From Pseudobutyrivibrio ruminis (GTDB lineage: Bacteria > Bacillota > Clostridia > Lachnospirales > Lachnospiraceae): a DNA stretch of 49,951 nt. The DNA is taken from assembly GCA_015057305.1 (NCBI GenBank), contig SVES01000024.1, positions 1-49,951 of the forward strand, written 5' to 3'. Shown here piece after piece: positions 42,320 to 49,951 of this stretch; within the stretch, counting starts at the first letter, position 1; each line of letters opens with the position of its first letter. A program made the translations under genes and the position numbers. The notes below the pieces were generated by a model. The model did not search any database, was not told the DNA's origin, and saw only the letters and a list, made by a program, of their open reading frames with translations.

Positions 42320-43431
42320 TGAAAAATAAGATTTGTATGTACTTACCTCCTTTTGCAGGAGATTATTCTGGGGTTGCATCGGCATTGTTTGATTTAGGTG
42401 GAATGCTATGTATTCACGATGCAGCTGGTTGTACAGGAAACTATACTCACTTTGATGAGCCTAGATGGTATGGCAGCGAGGCAATGGTTTATTGCACAGG
42501 TCTTAGAAAGATGGAGGCTATCCTTGGTGATGATGAAAAGTTCATCAAGAGAATTATAGATAACGCATTGGAAAAGAAACCTGAGTTTATTGCCATTATA
42601 GGTAGTCCAGTGCCTAATGTTATAGGCTTTGATTTCAAAGGTGTTGCAAATGCCATAGAAAAAAGGACGGGAATTCCAACCTTTGGATTTGCTACTGCTG
42701 GAATAAAGGGTTCTTATAAGGATGGAATAGTTATGGCTGCCAAGGCGTTGTTTGAGTACTATGATAGCCATGACCAAAAGGAAGAAGTTTTAAAATATAC
42801 AGCTTTTCCTGGAATATCTCCCCTTGATATGCCTCAGGATATTTATGAAAACATTCAGAGGCAAGCAGAAGCTAATGGGGCAGAATTGATTCAGGAAAAG
42901 GGAATGTATGGTTCCTTGGATTTCTATAAAAATCCAAGGTCTATAAAGCAAAATGTGGTGCTTAACCAGGCAGGCTATGAGATTGCAAAATATATGCAAG
43001 AAAAATATGGAACTCCTTTTACTATAGGATTTTCCATTGGTGAAAATCAGCCTGAGATAAATGCGATAAATGAATCCTCTGTTAAAGGGCTACTAATAGC
43101 AGATGGAGTGATTGGTTTATCAATTAAAAAATATCTAAATAGCCTAGGCTTAAATGTGAATATTGGAGTTATCTCTGGAAGATTTGATGGGGCAATAGAT
43201 TTAACTAATGAAGACAAGATTATGGATGAAATAACCGCAGGCTATGATTTCATAATTGCAGACCCACTAATTCTAGAATTGGCTCCTGAGGGGGTGGATA
43301 AAATTTCATTACCTCATTATGCAGTTTCAAGCCGTGTAAAAAAAGCTGAGAATTGGAACTATTTAGATACAGAAAATTGGAGAAAGAGATTAGGTGATTA
43401 TGTGAACCTGGCTAATGAAAAGTTAGCTTAA
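42319..43431 (+). CDS. NifK-like component of a nitrogenase-like reductase
   Basis: A protein of 370 residues, compact for the family, starting in a TAATG overlap. C6 and C38 (HDAAGC, as NifK HGSQGC) match two P-cluster ligands, but the third position, SC-x4-IG in NifD/K, is S96-P97 (SPVPNVIG), so Cys is lost. An extra C31 lies nearby and could substitute. The pair thus has three plus two family cysteines, unlike Mo nitrogenase (three plus three). Substrate unknown. It lies 28 bases before the ABC importer. Confidence 0.82.
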   Translation: MKNKICMYLPPFAGDYSGVASALFDLGGMLCIHDAAGCTGNYTHFDEPRWYGSEAMVYCTGLRKMEAILGDDEKFIKRIIDNALEKKPEFIAIIGSPVPNVIGFDFKGVANAIEKRTGIPTFGFATAGIKGSYKDGIVMAAKALFEYYDSHDQKEEVLKYTAFPGISPLDMPQDIYENIQRQAEANGAELIQEKGMYGSLDFYKNPRSIKQNVVLNQAGYEIAKYMQEKYGTPFTIGFSIGENQPEINAINESSVKGLLIADGVIGLSIKKYLNSLGLNVNIGVISGRFDGAIDLTNEDKIMDEITAGYDFIIADPLILELAPEGVDKISLPHYAVSSRVKKAENWNYLDTENWRKRLGDYVNLANEKLA

Positions 43432-43459
43432 ATATATATACATAGAAAGAGGGATAATA

Positions 43460-44662
43460 ATGAAGAAAAAGATAATGTCATTATTGATGATTGCAGCCAT
43501 GAGTATGGCAAGCTTTGCTGCCTGCGGCTCAAGTGACGAGACAGCAGAAACAACTACAGAACCTGCTACTGAAACCACAGAAGAGGTAACTGTAGAGGAA
43601 AACGAAACAAGTGTTACAAGTCTTGTTTACGATGAAAACGATCCAGATGGTACACATATCGTAGTAGACCATGCAGGGGACGAGGTTGAGGTTCCAAATA
43701 CAATTGAGAGAATAGTTATTGGTAGCTTTTACCCATTAGCTTCAGTTACAGCTGAGTATTTAGGCTCAGCAGACATGATTGTTGGCATTCATCCAGTATC
43801 AATGTCAGCTGCGGAGAATGGATTGCTTGGTCAGGTTTATCCAGAAATTTTAAATGCCAGCACATCTTTTATTGATGGCTCAGAGGTAAATATCGAGGAG
43901 CTTTTAAAGCTTGATCCAGATGTTGTTATTGGTGTGGGACAGGAGCAGGCTCAGGCTATTAGAGAAGCAGGTATTCCAGCTCTTACTGTTTCAGCGTCAG
44001 CATGGGAATATGATATGTTTGATACATATGACAATTGGGTTGATTTGCTAGATCAGGTATTTGGTGGAAGCCCTATTGCTGATAAGGTACAGGAAGAAAG
44101 TACTGCAAGTTATGAATATGTTCAGTCTGTTGTTTCTGAAATTTCAGAGGAAGAACAGGCAAAGGTGCTTGTATTATTCCAGTATAGCGATGCTGCAATG
44201 ATTGCATCAGGTGTAAATTTCTTTGGTGAGAAATGGTGCGAATACGTAAATGCGTATAATGTTGCAAGCGAAGTTGAGGATGGTATCCAGGTTCAAATTT
44301 CAATGGAACAGGTATATGAGTGGAATCCAGATGTAATTATCATCACAAACTTCTGCGGAACTCAGCCAGAGGATTTGTACAACAATGCAATTGGTAATGA
44401 TGATTGGAGCACTGTAAGCGCTGTTCAAAATGAGAGAGTATACAAGATGCCTCTTGGACTTTACAGAAGCTACACTCCAGGTGGAGATACACCAGTTACT
44501 TTAAAGTGGTTAGCTCAGACAGTATATCCAGATTTATTTACAGATATGGATATCAGAGAGGTTGCTAGAGAATACTATAGTGACTTATTAGGCTATGAGT
44601 TTACAGATGAGCAGTTAGATATGATGTTTAACCCAGCTAGAGCTGCAGCAGACGGACTATAA
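43460..44662 (+). CDS. ABC transporter substrate-binding lipoprotein, iron-chelate/cobalamin type
   Basis: A protein of 400 residues. The lipobox ASFAAC has Cys22; a Thr/Glu-rich linker follows. The FepB/BtuF-type domain has VPNTIERIVIGSFYPLASVTAEYLG near residue 75 and LLKLDPDVVIGVG near 150. It would bind a metallophore, haem, corrinoid or other large metal complex for the adjacent permease. Being in the same operon as the nitrogenase-like genes, its ligand may be the enzyme's substrate, product precursor or metal source. Confidence 0.85.
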   Translation: MKKKIMSLLMIAAMSMASFAACGSSDETAETTTEPATETTEEVTVEENETSVTSLVYDENDPDGTHIVVDHAGDEVEVPNTIERIVIGSFYPLASVTAEYLGSADMIVGIHPVSMSAAENGLLGQVYPEILNASTSFIDGSEVNIEELLKLDPDVVIGVGQEQAQAIREAGIPALTVSASAWEYDMFDTYDNWVDLLDQVFGGSPIADKVQEESTASYEYVQSVVSEISEEEQAKVLVLFQYSDAAMIASGVNFFGEKWCEYVNAYNVASEVEDGIQVQISMEQVYEWNPDVIIITNFCGTQPEDLYNNAIGNDDWSTVSAVQNERVYKMPLGLYRSYTPGGDTPVTLKWLAQTVYPDLFTDMDIREVAREYYSDLLGYEFTDEQLDMMFNPARAAADGL

Positions 44663-44674
44663 ATTGATTAAAGG

Positions 44675-44702
44675 ATTGCGGAGCTTTTTGGGGCTCCGCA
44701 AT
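44675..44702 (+). other. Intercistronic hairpin between binding-protein and permease genes
   Basis: ATTGCGGAGC (44675-44684) pairs exactly with GCTCCGCAAT (44693-44702). There is no T run. It probably protects the upstream message, so the binding protein is made in excess of the permease. Confidence 0.6.
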
Positions 44703-44714
44703 AATAGGTGTATC

Positions 44715-45713
44715 GTGAAAATTAAAAATAATTATATATGGACAGCAGGGATTGTGGCTTTTATGATAGTGGCATTTACCATAGCGATTACAGCAGGTAG
44801 ATACACGATTTCATTTGATAATATGATAAAAGCTTTTACTGGTCAGACAATAGAGGATGCTAATGTTAGAACAGTTCTTTTCAACATCCGTCTTCCTAGA
44901 GCTATACTTGCTGTAATAGCTGGTGCTGGGCTTGCAGTTGCAGGTGCTGCCTTCCAAAGTATGTTTTCAAATCCACTGGCTACCCCGGACACTTTAGGTG
45001 TAGCAACAGGGGCATCCTTTGGAGCAACTCTTGGAATAATGTTAAGACTGCCTGCACTTGGAATTCAAATGACAGCATTTATCATGGGAATACTTTCCAT
45101 AATTTTGGTATATTCAATTAGCAAGGTAAAGGGTGAGTCATCACTTGTAATGCTTATTCTTGCTGGAATGGTAATCAGTTCACTGTTTGAAGCATTAGTA
45201 TCATTGATAAAATACGTGGCCGATCCACAGGATGTGCTACCAGAAATAACATATTGGTTAATGGGTAGCTTAGCTGGAACAGGCTTTAATGATTTGCTGG
45301 TTGGGACATTGCCAATGATAATTGGAATTATTATCATTGTTGGGCTCAGGTGGAAGCTAAATGTGCTGTCATTACATGAGGATGAGGCAAGAGCCATGGG
45401 GATTAATTTGAATTTCATTAGAGGGCTTACCATTATTTCATCTACAATGATAACAGCTTCTGTAATTGCTATGTGTGGTAAGGTAGGCTGGATAGGAATC
45501 CTAATACCTCATATTTCAAGAATGATTTTTGGAAATAATAACAAGTATGTTATACCAGCATCGTTGATCCTTGGAGCAGCGTACCTACTTTTGATTGATA
45601 CTATAGCAAGAAGCATATCAGCAGCGGAACTGCCAATATCAATTCTTACTGCAATAATTGGAGCTCCAGTATTTATTATTTTACTTAGAAAGACAGGAGG
45701 GATAAAAGCATGA
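44715..45713 (+). CDS. FecCD-family ABC transporter permease
   Basis: A protein of 332 residues if the GTG at 44715 is used; an upstream in-frame TTG at 44664 would place the start within the hairpin. AGGTG lies a few bases before the GTG. About ten membrane helices, with family signatures RLPRAILAVIAGAGLAVAGAAFQ and GWIGILIPHISRMIFG, the latter the ATPase-coupling helix. It is the membrane part of the metal-chelate importer. Confidence 0.87.
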   Translation: MKIKNNYIWTAGIVAFMIVAFTIAITAGRYTISFDNMIKAFTGQTIEDANVRTVLFNIRLPRAILAVIAGAGLAVAGAAFQSMFSNPLATPDTLGVATGASFGATLGIMLRLPALGIQMTAFIMGILSIILVYSISKVKGESSLVMLILAGMVISSLFEALVSLIKYVADPQDVLPEITYWLMGSLAGTGFNDLLVGTLPMIIGIIIIVGLRWKLNVLSLHEDEARAMGINLNFIRGLTIISSTMITASVIAMCGKVGWIGILIPHISRMIFGNNNKYVIPASLILGAAYLLLIDTIARSISAAELPISILTAIIGAPVFIILLRKTGGIKA

Positions 45714-46570
45714 GATTTGAAGTTAGAGGAGCATCATTCGGATATAAGGGTGGAAAAAACATCCTAAATAATATTTCCTTTGATTTAAACAAGGGAGAGA
45801 TACTTTCCATCCTAGGTTCAAACGGTGTAGGTAAAACTACCTTAGTTAAATGTACACTTGGTTTTTTACCTTGGAGAAAAGGTGCCACATATATTGACGA
45901 AATCGAATGGTCAAAATGGAAGAACCAGGATATTTGGAAAAAGATTGGATATGTTCCTCAAGCAAAACGCTCAGCTTTTTCTTACACCACTGAGGAAATG
46001 GTACTTTTAGGTAGAAATGCTCATTTGGGTTTGCTGTCACAGCCTTCCAAGGAGGATATGTATTTGGCGGAAAGTTGCCTAGAGAAGGTTGGCATGAGTA
46101 GGCTAAAGGGAAAATTGTGTAATGAAATCTCTGGTGGTGAATTGCAGATGGTACTAATTGCAAGGGCACTGGCAACTAATCCTGAGCTTTTAATTTTAGA
46201 TGAGCCAGAATCCAATCTGGATTTTAAGAATCAGCTTATTGTTATAAATACTATTAAGGACATTTGTGATAATGAAGGTATCTCATCTATCATTAATACC
46301 CACTATCCAGAGCATGCAATTGCAATTTCTGATAAGGCACTGGTTTTAAACAGAGATGGCAGCAATCATTTTGGAACAGCAAAGGAGGTTATAACAGAAA
46401 AAAATCTTCGTAAAGCCTTTGATGTAGATGTAAGAATCCGTTCCTTTGAAATTGATGGAAAAATGCATACCTGTGTATTGCCAATTGGGATTCTAAATAA
46501 TGACATGAATTTGGAAGTGTTAGATGGTCAGTTGTTTGAGGACGCTGTTGCCGTAGATAATGCATGTTAG
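45710..46570 (+). CDS. ABC transporter ATP-binding protein, iron-chelate type
   Basis: A protein of 286 residues overlapping the permease by 4 bases. Walker A GSNGVGKTT, signature ISGGELQ, Walker B LLILDEPESNLD. It powers the FecCD-type permease. It is the last gene of the operon, followed by repeat copy C acting as terminator. Confidence 0.9.
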   Translation: MRFEVRGASFGYKGGKNILNNISFDLNKGEILSILGSNGVGKTTLVKCTLGFLPWRKGATYIDEIEWSKWKNQDIWKKIGYVPQAKRSAFSYTTEEMVLLGRNAHLGLLSQPSKEDMYLAESCLEKVGMSRLKGKLCNEISGGELQMVLIARALATNPELLILDEPESNLDFKNQLIVINTIKDICDNEGISSIINTHYPEHAIAISDKALVLNRDGSNHFGTAKEVITEKNLRKAFDVDVRIRSFEIDGKMHTCVLPIGILNNDMNLEVLDGQLFEDAVAVDNAC

Positions 46571-46592
46571 AAATCGTAGTTTCTAGATAATA

Positions 46593-46693
46593 AAAAGGTT
46601 CCTTGTATTTAACAAGCTATATATATTTTCATGCGGCGCTTTCTATGCAAAGCAGAGAATATATATGATTGTTAATGTAACAAGGAACCTTTT
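46593..46693. repeat. Long imperfect palindrome, repeat family copy C (bidirectional terminator)
   Basis: Arms AAAAGGTTCCTTG (from 46593) and CAAGGAACCTTTT (to 46693) close a 101-base palindrome whose centre includes GCGCTTTCTATGC, as in copy B. It separates the convergent importer and chemoreceptor genes. Confidence 0.75.
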
Positions 46694-46694
46694 G

Positions 46695-48719
46695 TTATTC
46701 TTCTGTAAAGAATTTCATTTCTTCGTTTAGCTTATCAGAAATTTCCTTTAGTGCATTGGCAGATTCTGCTAATGTACCAACTGTAGATGCCAATTCATCC
46801 ATGGAGGTTTCTGTTTCCTGTGAGCTAGCTGCATTTTCTTCAGAGATAGCAGATAAAGCTGACATCATATCAAGCACAGCGTTCTTTGATTCATCACATA
46901 TATCAGCACCCTGAGAAATAAGAGCCACACCAGAAACTGTCTTGTTTATATCATCAAGCATACCATTAATAGAATTAATAGTTTCACCTAATGCTTCCTG
47001 TTGCTCGAAATTGCCATCCTTTACATCCTTTGCAGCTTCAACAGCAGCACTGGCTTCTTCTAAGAGTCGTTCCATTTCAACCTTGATTTCGCTAGCCATA
47101 GAGTCTGAATCGTCTGCAAGCTTTCTAATTTCCTCTGCAACTACAGCGAAGCCCTTACCAGCATCACCAGCTCTGGCAGCCTCTATAGAAGCATTCAAAG
47201 AAAGGAGATTAGTTTGTGTTGCAATTCCTGAAATACCCTCAACCTTTTCAGAAATAGTGTTTACAGCTTCCTGCGTACGAGAGATTGCATTGGAAATCTC
47301 GTCAATTTTTTCGGTCATTTCAATTGAAGAATTCTGTAATGACTCCAATGATTGCGATGAAATTTCAGAGGCTTCCTTCATCTTTCCAGCTATATCGCTT
47401 AGTGTGGTAGAAGAACCCTTTACAGATTCAACAGCGTCCCCTATCTTTCCAGTAGATTCAGCGGCTGTTTGGATTTCCTCTGCCTGCTGGGTTGCACCCT
47501 GAGAAATCTCACCAACGGCATTTGATACACCCTCGGCAGTAGTAGAAATCTGTGATGCCATGTTTGAAAGCTCGCTGGAAGATGAGCCTACATTGACAGC
47601 GGAGGTTTTTATGTTGCTAACGATTTCTGACAATCGTTCTATTACAGTATTTGTGTCTTTTGATATAGCTCCAAATTCATCGTTTCTTCTTGCATATTTT
47701 CGAACCTTTGTAAATTTACCATTAGATAAATCCTTTAGGGCTACGCTTATTTCTGATAGAGGCTCGGTGAAGGACCTTGCCATGAAAAGGGAAATAAAGA
47801 TGGCTACTACAAGCATAGCTAAGCCTATAATTACAATAATTGTTGCTGAGCGTCTGGCAGATGCCATTACAACTGTAGATTTTTCAGCTACAGCTATTCT
47901 AAAGGTAGTATTAGGTTCTTCAACCCAGGCTACATATGCGTCGTATCCTTTACCCGTATTGGTTGACATATAAAAACCTTCAGAGCCTTCCATTGTTACT
48001 ACATTGGATTGATTTCTATCTTCTTCTTCGTGGTCCTCTCCAATAATGTATTGAGAGTGGGCCGCTACAAAACCAGTACGGTCAACAACAAATGCATCTT
48101 CAAATTCAGCTGCTAGAATTTCATGTAAGTCTACCATGTCATAGTTACGCTGCACGCATCCTAAAAATTCACCAGTGGTATCATCTAAAACAGGTATTGC
48201 TATGGTAATTTGTCTTGCACCAGTTGATTTTGATGTAATAACATCTGAAACATAAATTGGTGTGCCGGATTGAACCTGCTTAAAATATTCTCTATCAGAA
48301 ACATCTACGCAGTCTCCAGCTGTTCTAAGGATTTGCATGCCATCCTTTCCAGTTATAACTGTTGGATTGTCATCTCCAAGCAATTCATTGATTGCGTTCA
48401 TTTGGCTAAGCATAGCACTATCTGGTATGACACCAGCAGTTGGGTCTTGTAAATAGGTTACGGTTGAAGGAGCGGATGCAAAGGTACTCATTGCGGCAAC
48501 ATTCTTATCGATTATCTTGGAAAACATGTCCTCCATGTACCAAGCTTGCCATTCCAGTGAATCCTGCGCATCAGAAAAAGCCTTATTAGTAGATGATATG
48601 TAGCTTATTACTAATGAAACAATCAGTGGAATTGAAGCAACGGCAATCAATACGCCTACAAGCTTAGTCTTGATGGAATCCTTAAATTTAATAGTAGATT
48701 TTACTTTTTCTTTTTTCAT
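46695..48719 (-). CDS. Methyl-accepting chemotaxis protein with Cache sensor
   Basis: A protein of 674 residues on the minus strand with GGGAGGTG upstream. It has a membrane helix (about 20-42), an extracellular dCache-like sensor (about 45-285; [23 protein letters not shown] and IAIPVLDD are typical), a second helix (about 295-315), HAMP, and a long coiled-coil signalling domain with hairpin tip [31 protein letters not shown], split here across two lines of evidence: [15 protein letters not shown] and [12 protein letters not shown]. The ligand is unknown; Cache sensors often bind amino acids or organic acids. Confidence 0.93.
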   Translation of the reverse strand: MKKEKVKSTIKFKDSIKTKLVGVLIAVASIPLIVSLVISYISSTNKAFSDAQDSLEWQAWYMEDMFSKIIDKNVAAMSTFASAPSTVTYLQDPTAGVIPDSAMLSQMNAINELLGDDNPTVITGKDGMQILRTAGDCVDVSDREYFKQVQSGTPIYVSDVITSKSTGARQITIAIPVLDDTTGEFLGCVQRNYDMVDLHEILAAEFEDAFVVDRTGFVAAHSQYIIGEDHEEEDRNQSNVVTMEGSEGFYMSTNTGKGYDAYVAWVEEPNTTFRIAVAEKSTVVMASARRSATIIVIIGLAMLVVAIFISLFMARSFTEPLSEISVALKDLSNGKFTKVRKYARRNDEFGAISKDTNTVIERLSEIVSNIKTSAVNVGSSSSELSNMASQISTTAEGVSNAVGEISQGATQQAEEIQTAAESTGKIGDAVESVKGSSTTLSDIAGKMKEASEISSQSLESLQNSSIEMTEKIDEISNAISRTQEAVNTISEKVEGISGIATQTNLLSLNASIEAARAGDAGKGFAVVAEEIRKLADDSDSMASEIKVEMERLLEEASAAVEAAKDVKDGNFEQQEALGETINSINGMLDDINKTVSGVALISQGADICDESKNAVLDMMSALSAISEENAASSQETETSMDELASTVGTLAESANALKEISDKLNEEMKFFTEE

Positions 48720-48795
48720 TTTTGCACCTCCCTAAGATGTAGAAAAAAACATTGAAATATTGACCAGAAAAATTATTTTTTAGTTTACTCAACAA

Positions 48796-49170
48796 ATGTT
48801 AAAGAAGTGTGTTTTATTAATGGAGATACTCGTAAGTAGTAGACATATTTTTAAAGACTTACTTATGCACTACATAACCTTGCCAGTTGTACTTACTTTT
48901 TTAGGTGGCATAGCTGGAAGTGTTGTAGGCTTTAGCAAATATGGCGCAGAATATCAGACAATGGATTCCTATAACTATTATTCGCTTCCTTGGCTTGATA
49001 CAGTAATATCCCCATATCTAATTGTGTATGGTGTGATAATGCCTCCTTTTGTGGCAATGGTTGTAAACCTTTTGGTGGTTAGATGTAGCCTCTCTAGGAC
49101 AGCTCTATCTTTAATTAGAAATGAGCAGAAAGCTTGCCAAGATAACTCCAGCAGAGGTATTGAAGAATAG
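48796..49170 (+). pseudogene. Fragment of an FtsX-like ABC permease
   Basis: A frame of 124 codons without a ribosome site. It has two hydrophobic helices and a C-terminal VNLLVVRCSLSRTALSLIRNE segment that resembles the last part of FtsX-family permeases, but the rest of such a protein (usually 400 or more residues) is missing and a stop at 48781 closes the frame upstream. It is most simply a remnant; a small functional membrane protein is the alternative. Confidence 0.5.
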
Positions 49171-49191
49171 AGAGTAGATGATGAAAGCATA

Positions 49192-49309
49192 GATTCTTGT
49201 TTTTCATCAGAAAAACAGGAATCGTAAATACCAAGATTTTTATGAAGAGAAAATCTTGTCCTGCGAAGCAGGATTCTTGCTGACAATTTCATTGTTCTGT
49301 CAGCAAGAA
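49192..49309. repeat. Four consecutive hairpins
   Basis: Stems at 49192-49205/49210-49223 (14 pairs), 49232-49240/49250-49258 (9 pairs), 49259-49264/49268-49273 (6 pairs, loop GAA) and 49274-49285/49298-49309 (12 pairs) follow one another almost without spacer. The region lies between the permease remnant and mgsA. Confidence 0.6.
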
Positions 49310-49386
49310 GTCATCATTTTTCTAATTTACACTTGTAGTTTTCTTTTAGTATTTTATAATATTTGTAAAAATGATTGGAGGATACT

Positions 49387-49854
49387 ATGGAAGATAAAAT
49401 AACACTTACTATTGGGAAACAGAAAAATATTGCACTCATTGCTCACGACGGCAAAAAGCCTACATTAATTCAATGGTGCGAGGATAACAAAGAGATTTTA
49501 AAGAATCATTTCCTTTGTGGAACAGGTACTACTGCAAGAATGATATCTGATAAGACAGGGCTTCCTGTTAGAGGCTACAATTCAGGCCCTCTTGGCGGTG
49601 ACCAACAGATTGGTGCTAAGGTTGTTGAAGGCAGAATTGATTTAATTGTATTTTTCTCTGACCCTCTTACAGCTCAGCCACATGATCCTGATGTAAAGGC
49701 TCTTATGAGAATTGCTCAGGTTTATGATATTCCGATTGCTGTTAATAAAGCTTCAGCAGACTTTATGATTAAATCAGAGTTCATGAATGAGCCATATAAT
49801 CATGATGTAATAAATTTCCAAAAGAATATTGCAGATAGAGCAAATACTTTGTAA
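49387..49854 (+). CDS. mgsA: Methylglyoxal synthase
   Basis: A protein of 155 residues. The ATG at 49387 follows GGAGGA; a TTG at 49375 overlaps that site. Family motifs are IALIAHDGKK near residue 15, LCGTGTTARMI, SGPLGGDQQIGA and FFSDPLTAQPHDPDVKAL with the catalytic Asp residues. It converts dihydroxyacetone phosphate to methylglyoxal, a bypass of lower glycolysis when phosphate is limiting. Confidence 0.94.
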   Translation: MEDKITLTIGKQKNIALIAHDGKKPTLIQWCEDNKEILKNHFLCGTGTTARMISDKTGLPVRGYNSGPLGGDQQIGAKVVEGRIDLIVFFSDPLTAQPHDPDVKALMRIAQVYDIPIAVNKASADFMIKSEFMNEPYNHDVINFQKNIADRANTL

Positions 49855-49856
49855 AC

Positions 49857-49877
49857 AAAAGGTTCCTTGTTTCAAAC
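49857..49877. repeat. Left arm of the palindromic repeat family, interrupted (copy D)
   Basis: AAAAGGTTCCTTGT directly after the mgsA stop is identical to the first arm of copy C at 46593. The match ends within a few bases, where the probable insertion sequence begins; the right arm is beyond the window. Confidence 0.55.
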
Positions 49878-49951
49878 TGATATGCTCCCCCTTAAGTAGA
49901 CAAGGTAAATAACCAAATCTACTTAAGGGGGATTTTTTATGTCTAAATCAA
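49878..49951 (+). mobile_element. Probable left end of an insertion sequence (partial)
   Basis: The sequence TGATATGCTCCCCCTTAAG at 49878 resembles the terminal repeats of IS3/IS150-type elements. A 15-base-pair stem (49886-49900 with 49918-49932) followed by six T ends just before an ATG at 49939 with the first four codons of a frame reading MSKS. The stem would stop transcription entering from mgsA and would hide the ribosome site (AAGGGGG at 49925-49931). The element runs off the window, so the family is a guess. Confidence 0.45.

Noticed and set aside
40316..43431. True nitrogen-fixation genes
   Set aside because: The cofactor-binding His is absent, one P-cluster Cys is missing, the Arg of the iron protein is Leu, and no cofactor-assembly genes are present.
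46942..47973. Two plus-strand open frames inside the chemoreceptor gene
   Set aside because: They are Ser/Ala-rich mirror frames of the coiled-coil region; no start signals.
49192..49309. CRISPR-like array
   Set aside because: The stems differ in sequence and there are no equal-length repeats with spacers.

Overview
The window comes from a low-GC, anaerobic Gram-positive bacterium, most likely a Lachnospiraceae member of the Butyrivibrio/Pseudobutyrivibrio type. This rests on AT-rich codon use, strong AGGAGG-type ribosome sites, many lipoproteins with acidic linkers, a type III glutamine synthetase and an Fe-S L-serine dehydratase. I could run no database search, so taxonomy and product names come from recognised motifs. 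No rRNA, tRNA or CRISPR array was seen.

Layout. (1) 1-7645: an amine/amino-acid oxidation operon. It holds two tandem ornithine-cyclodeaminase-family proteins (the first cut by the window edge), a 2Fe-2S protein, an FAD/NAD oxidoreductase with 4Fe-4S sites, a BFD-like 2Fe-2S protein, a DAO-type FAD oxidase and an iron alcohol dehydrogenase, followed by the two-subunit serine dehydratase. (2) 7646-21431: a nitrogen-assimilation block of gltB, gltD, a glutamine-synthetase-like protein with substituted active-site residues, an ANTAR antiterminator with a pseudo-receiver, asnB, glnN, and an ammonium channel fused to a P-II domain. The leaders of gltB, asnB and amt each carry an intrinsic terminator whose 5' arm overlaps a small hexaloop hairpin of the ANTAR-target type (A at loop position 1, G at position 4). 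This suggests one local antitermination regulon. (3) 21562-26329: a PfkB-family kinase and a zinc-uptake operon (His/Cys-rich membrane protein, ZnuA, ZnuC, ZnuB, lipoprotein). (4) 26330-30739: a MATE exporter, a DUF2798 membrane protein, an HxlR regulator, a flavin reductase, a 57-residue membrane peptide and a nitroreductase. Two leaders here share a structured RNA element. (5) 30930-35849: two secreted lipoprotein esterases (one tannase-like) and a GH25 lysozyme with two SH3 domains.

(6) 35853-46570 is the most unusual region. It contains a LysR regulator, a solute-binding-protein-like protein with no signal peptide, a HypB/CobW-like P-loop GTPase with two CxxC motifs, an ABC-type ATPase with no membrane partner, a Crp/Fnr-family regulator, and a compact NifH-, NifD- and NifK-like set co-transcribed with an iron-siderophore/cobalamin-type ABC importer. 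No nif cofactor-assembly genes are present and key FeMo-cofactor ligands are absent, so this is a nitrogenase-like reductase of unknown substrate, not a nitrogen-fixation locus. Two divergent intergenic regions in it share the palindrome GTTAG-N6-CTAAC, a candidate operator.

(7) 46593-49951: a chemoreceptor, a fragment of an FtsX-like permease, a run of four hairpins, methylglyoxal synthase, and what looks like the left end of an insertion sequence that has entered a copy of a dispersed palindromic repeat. Three other copies of that repeat occur at 21441, 24195 and 46593.
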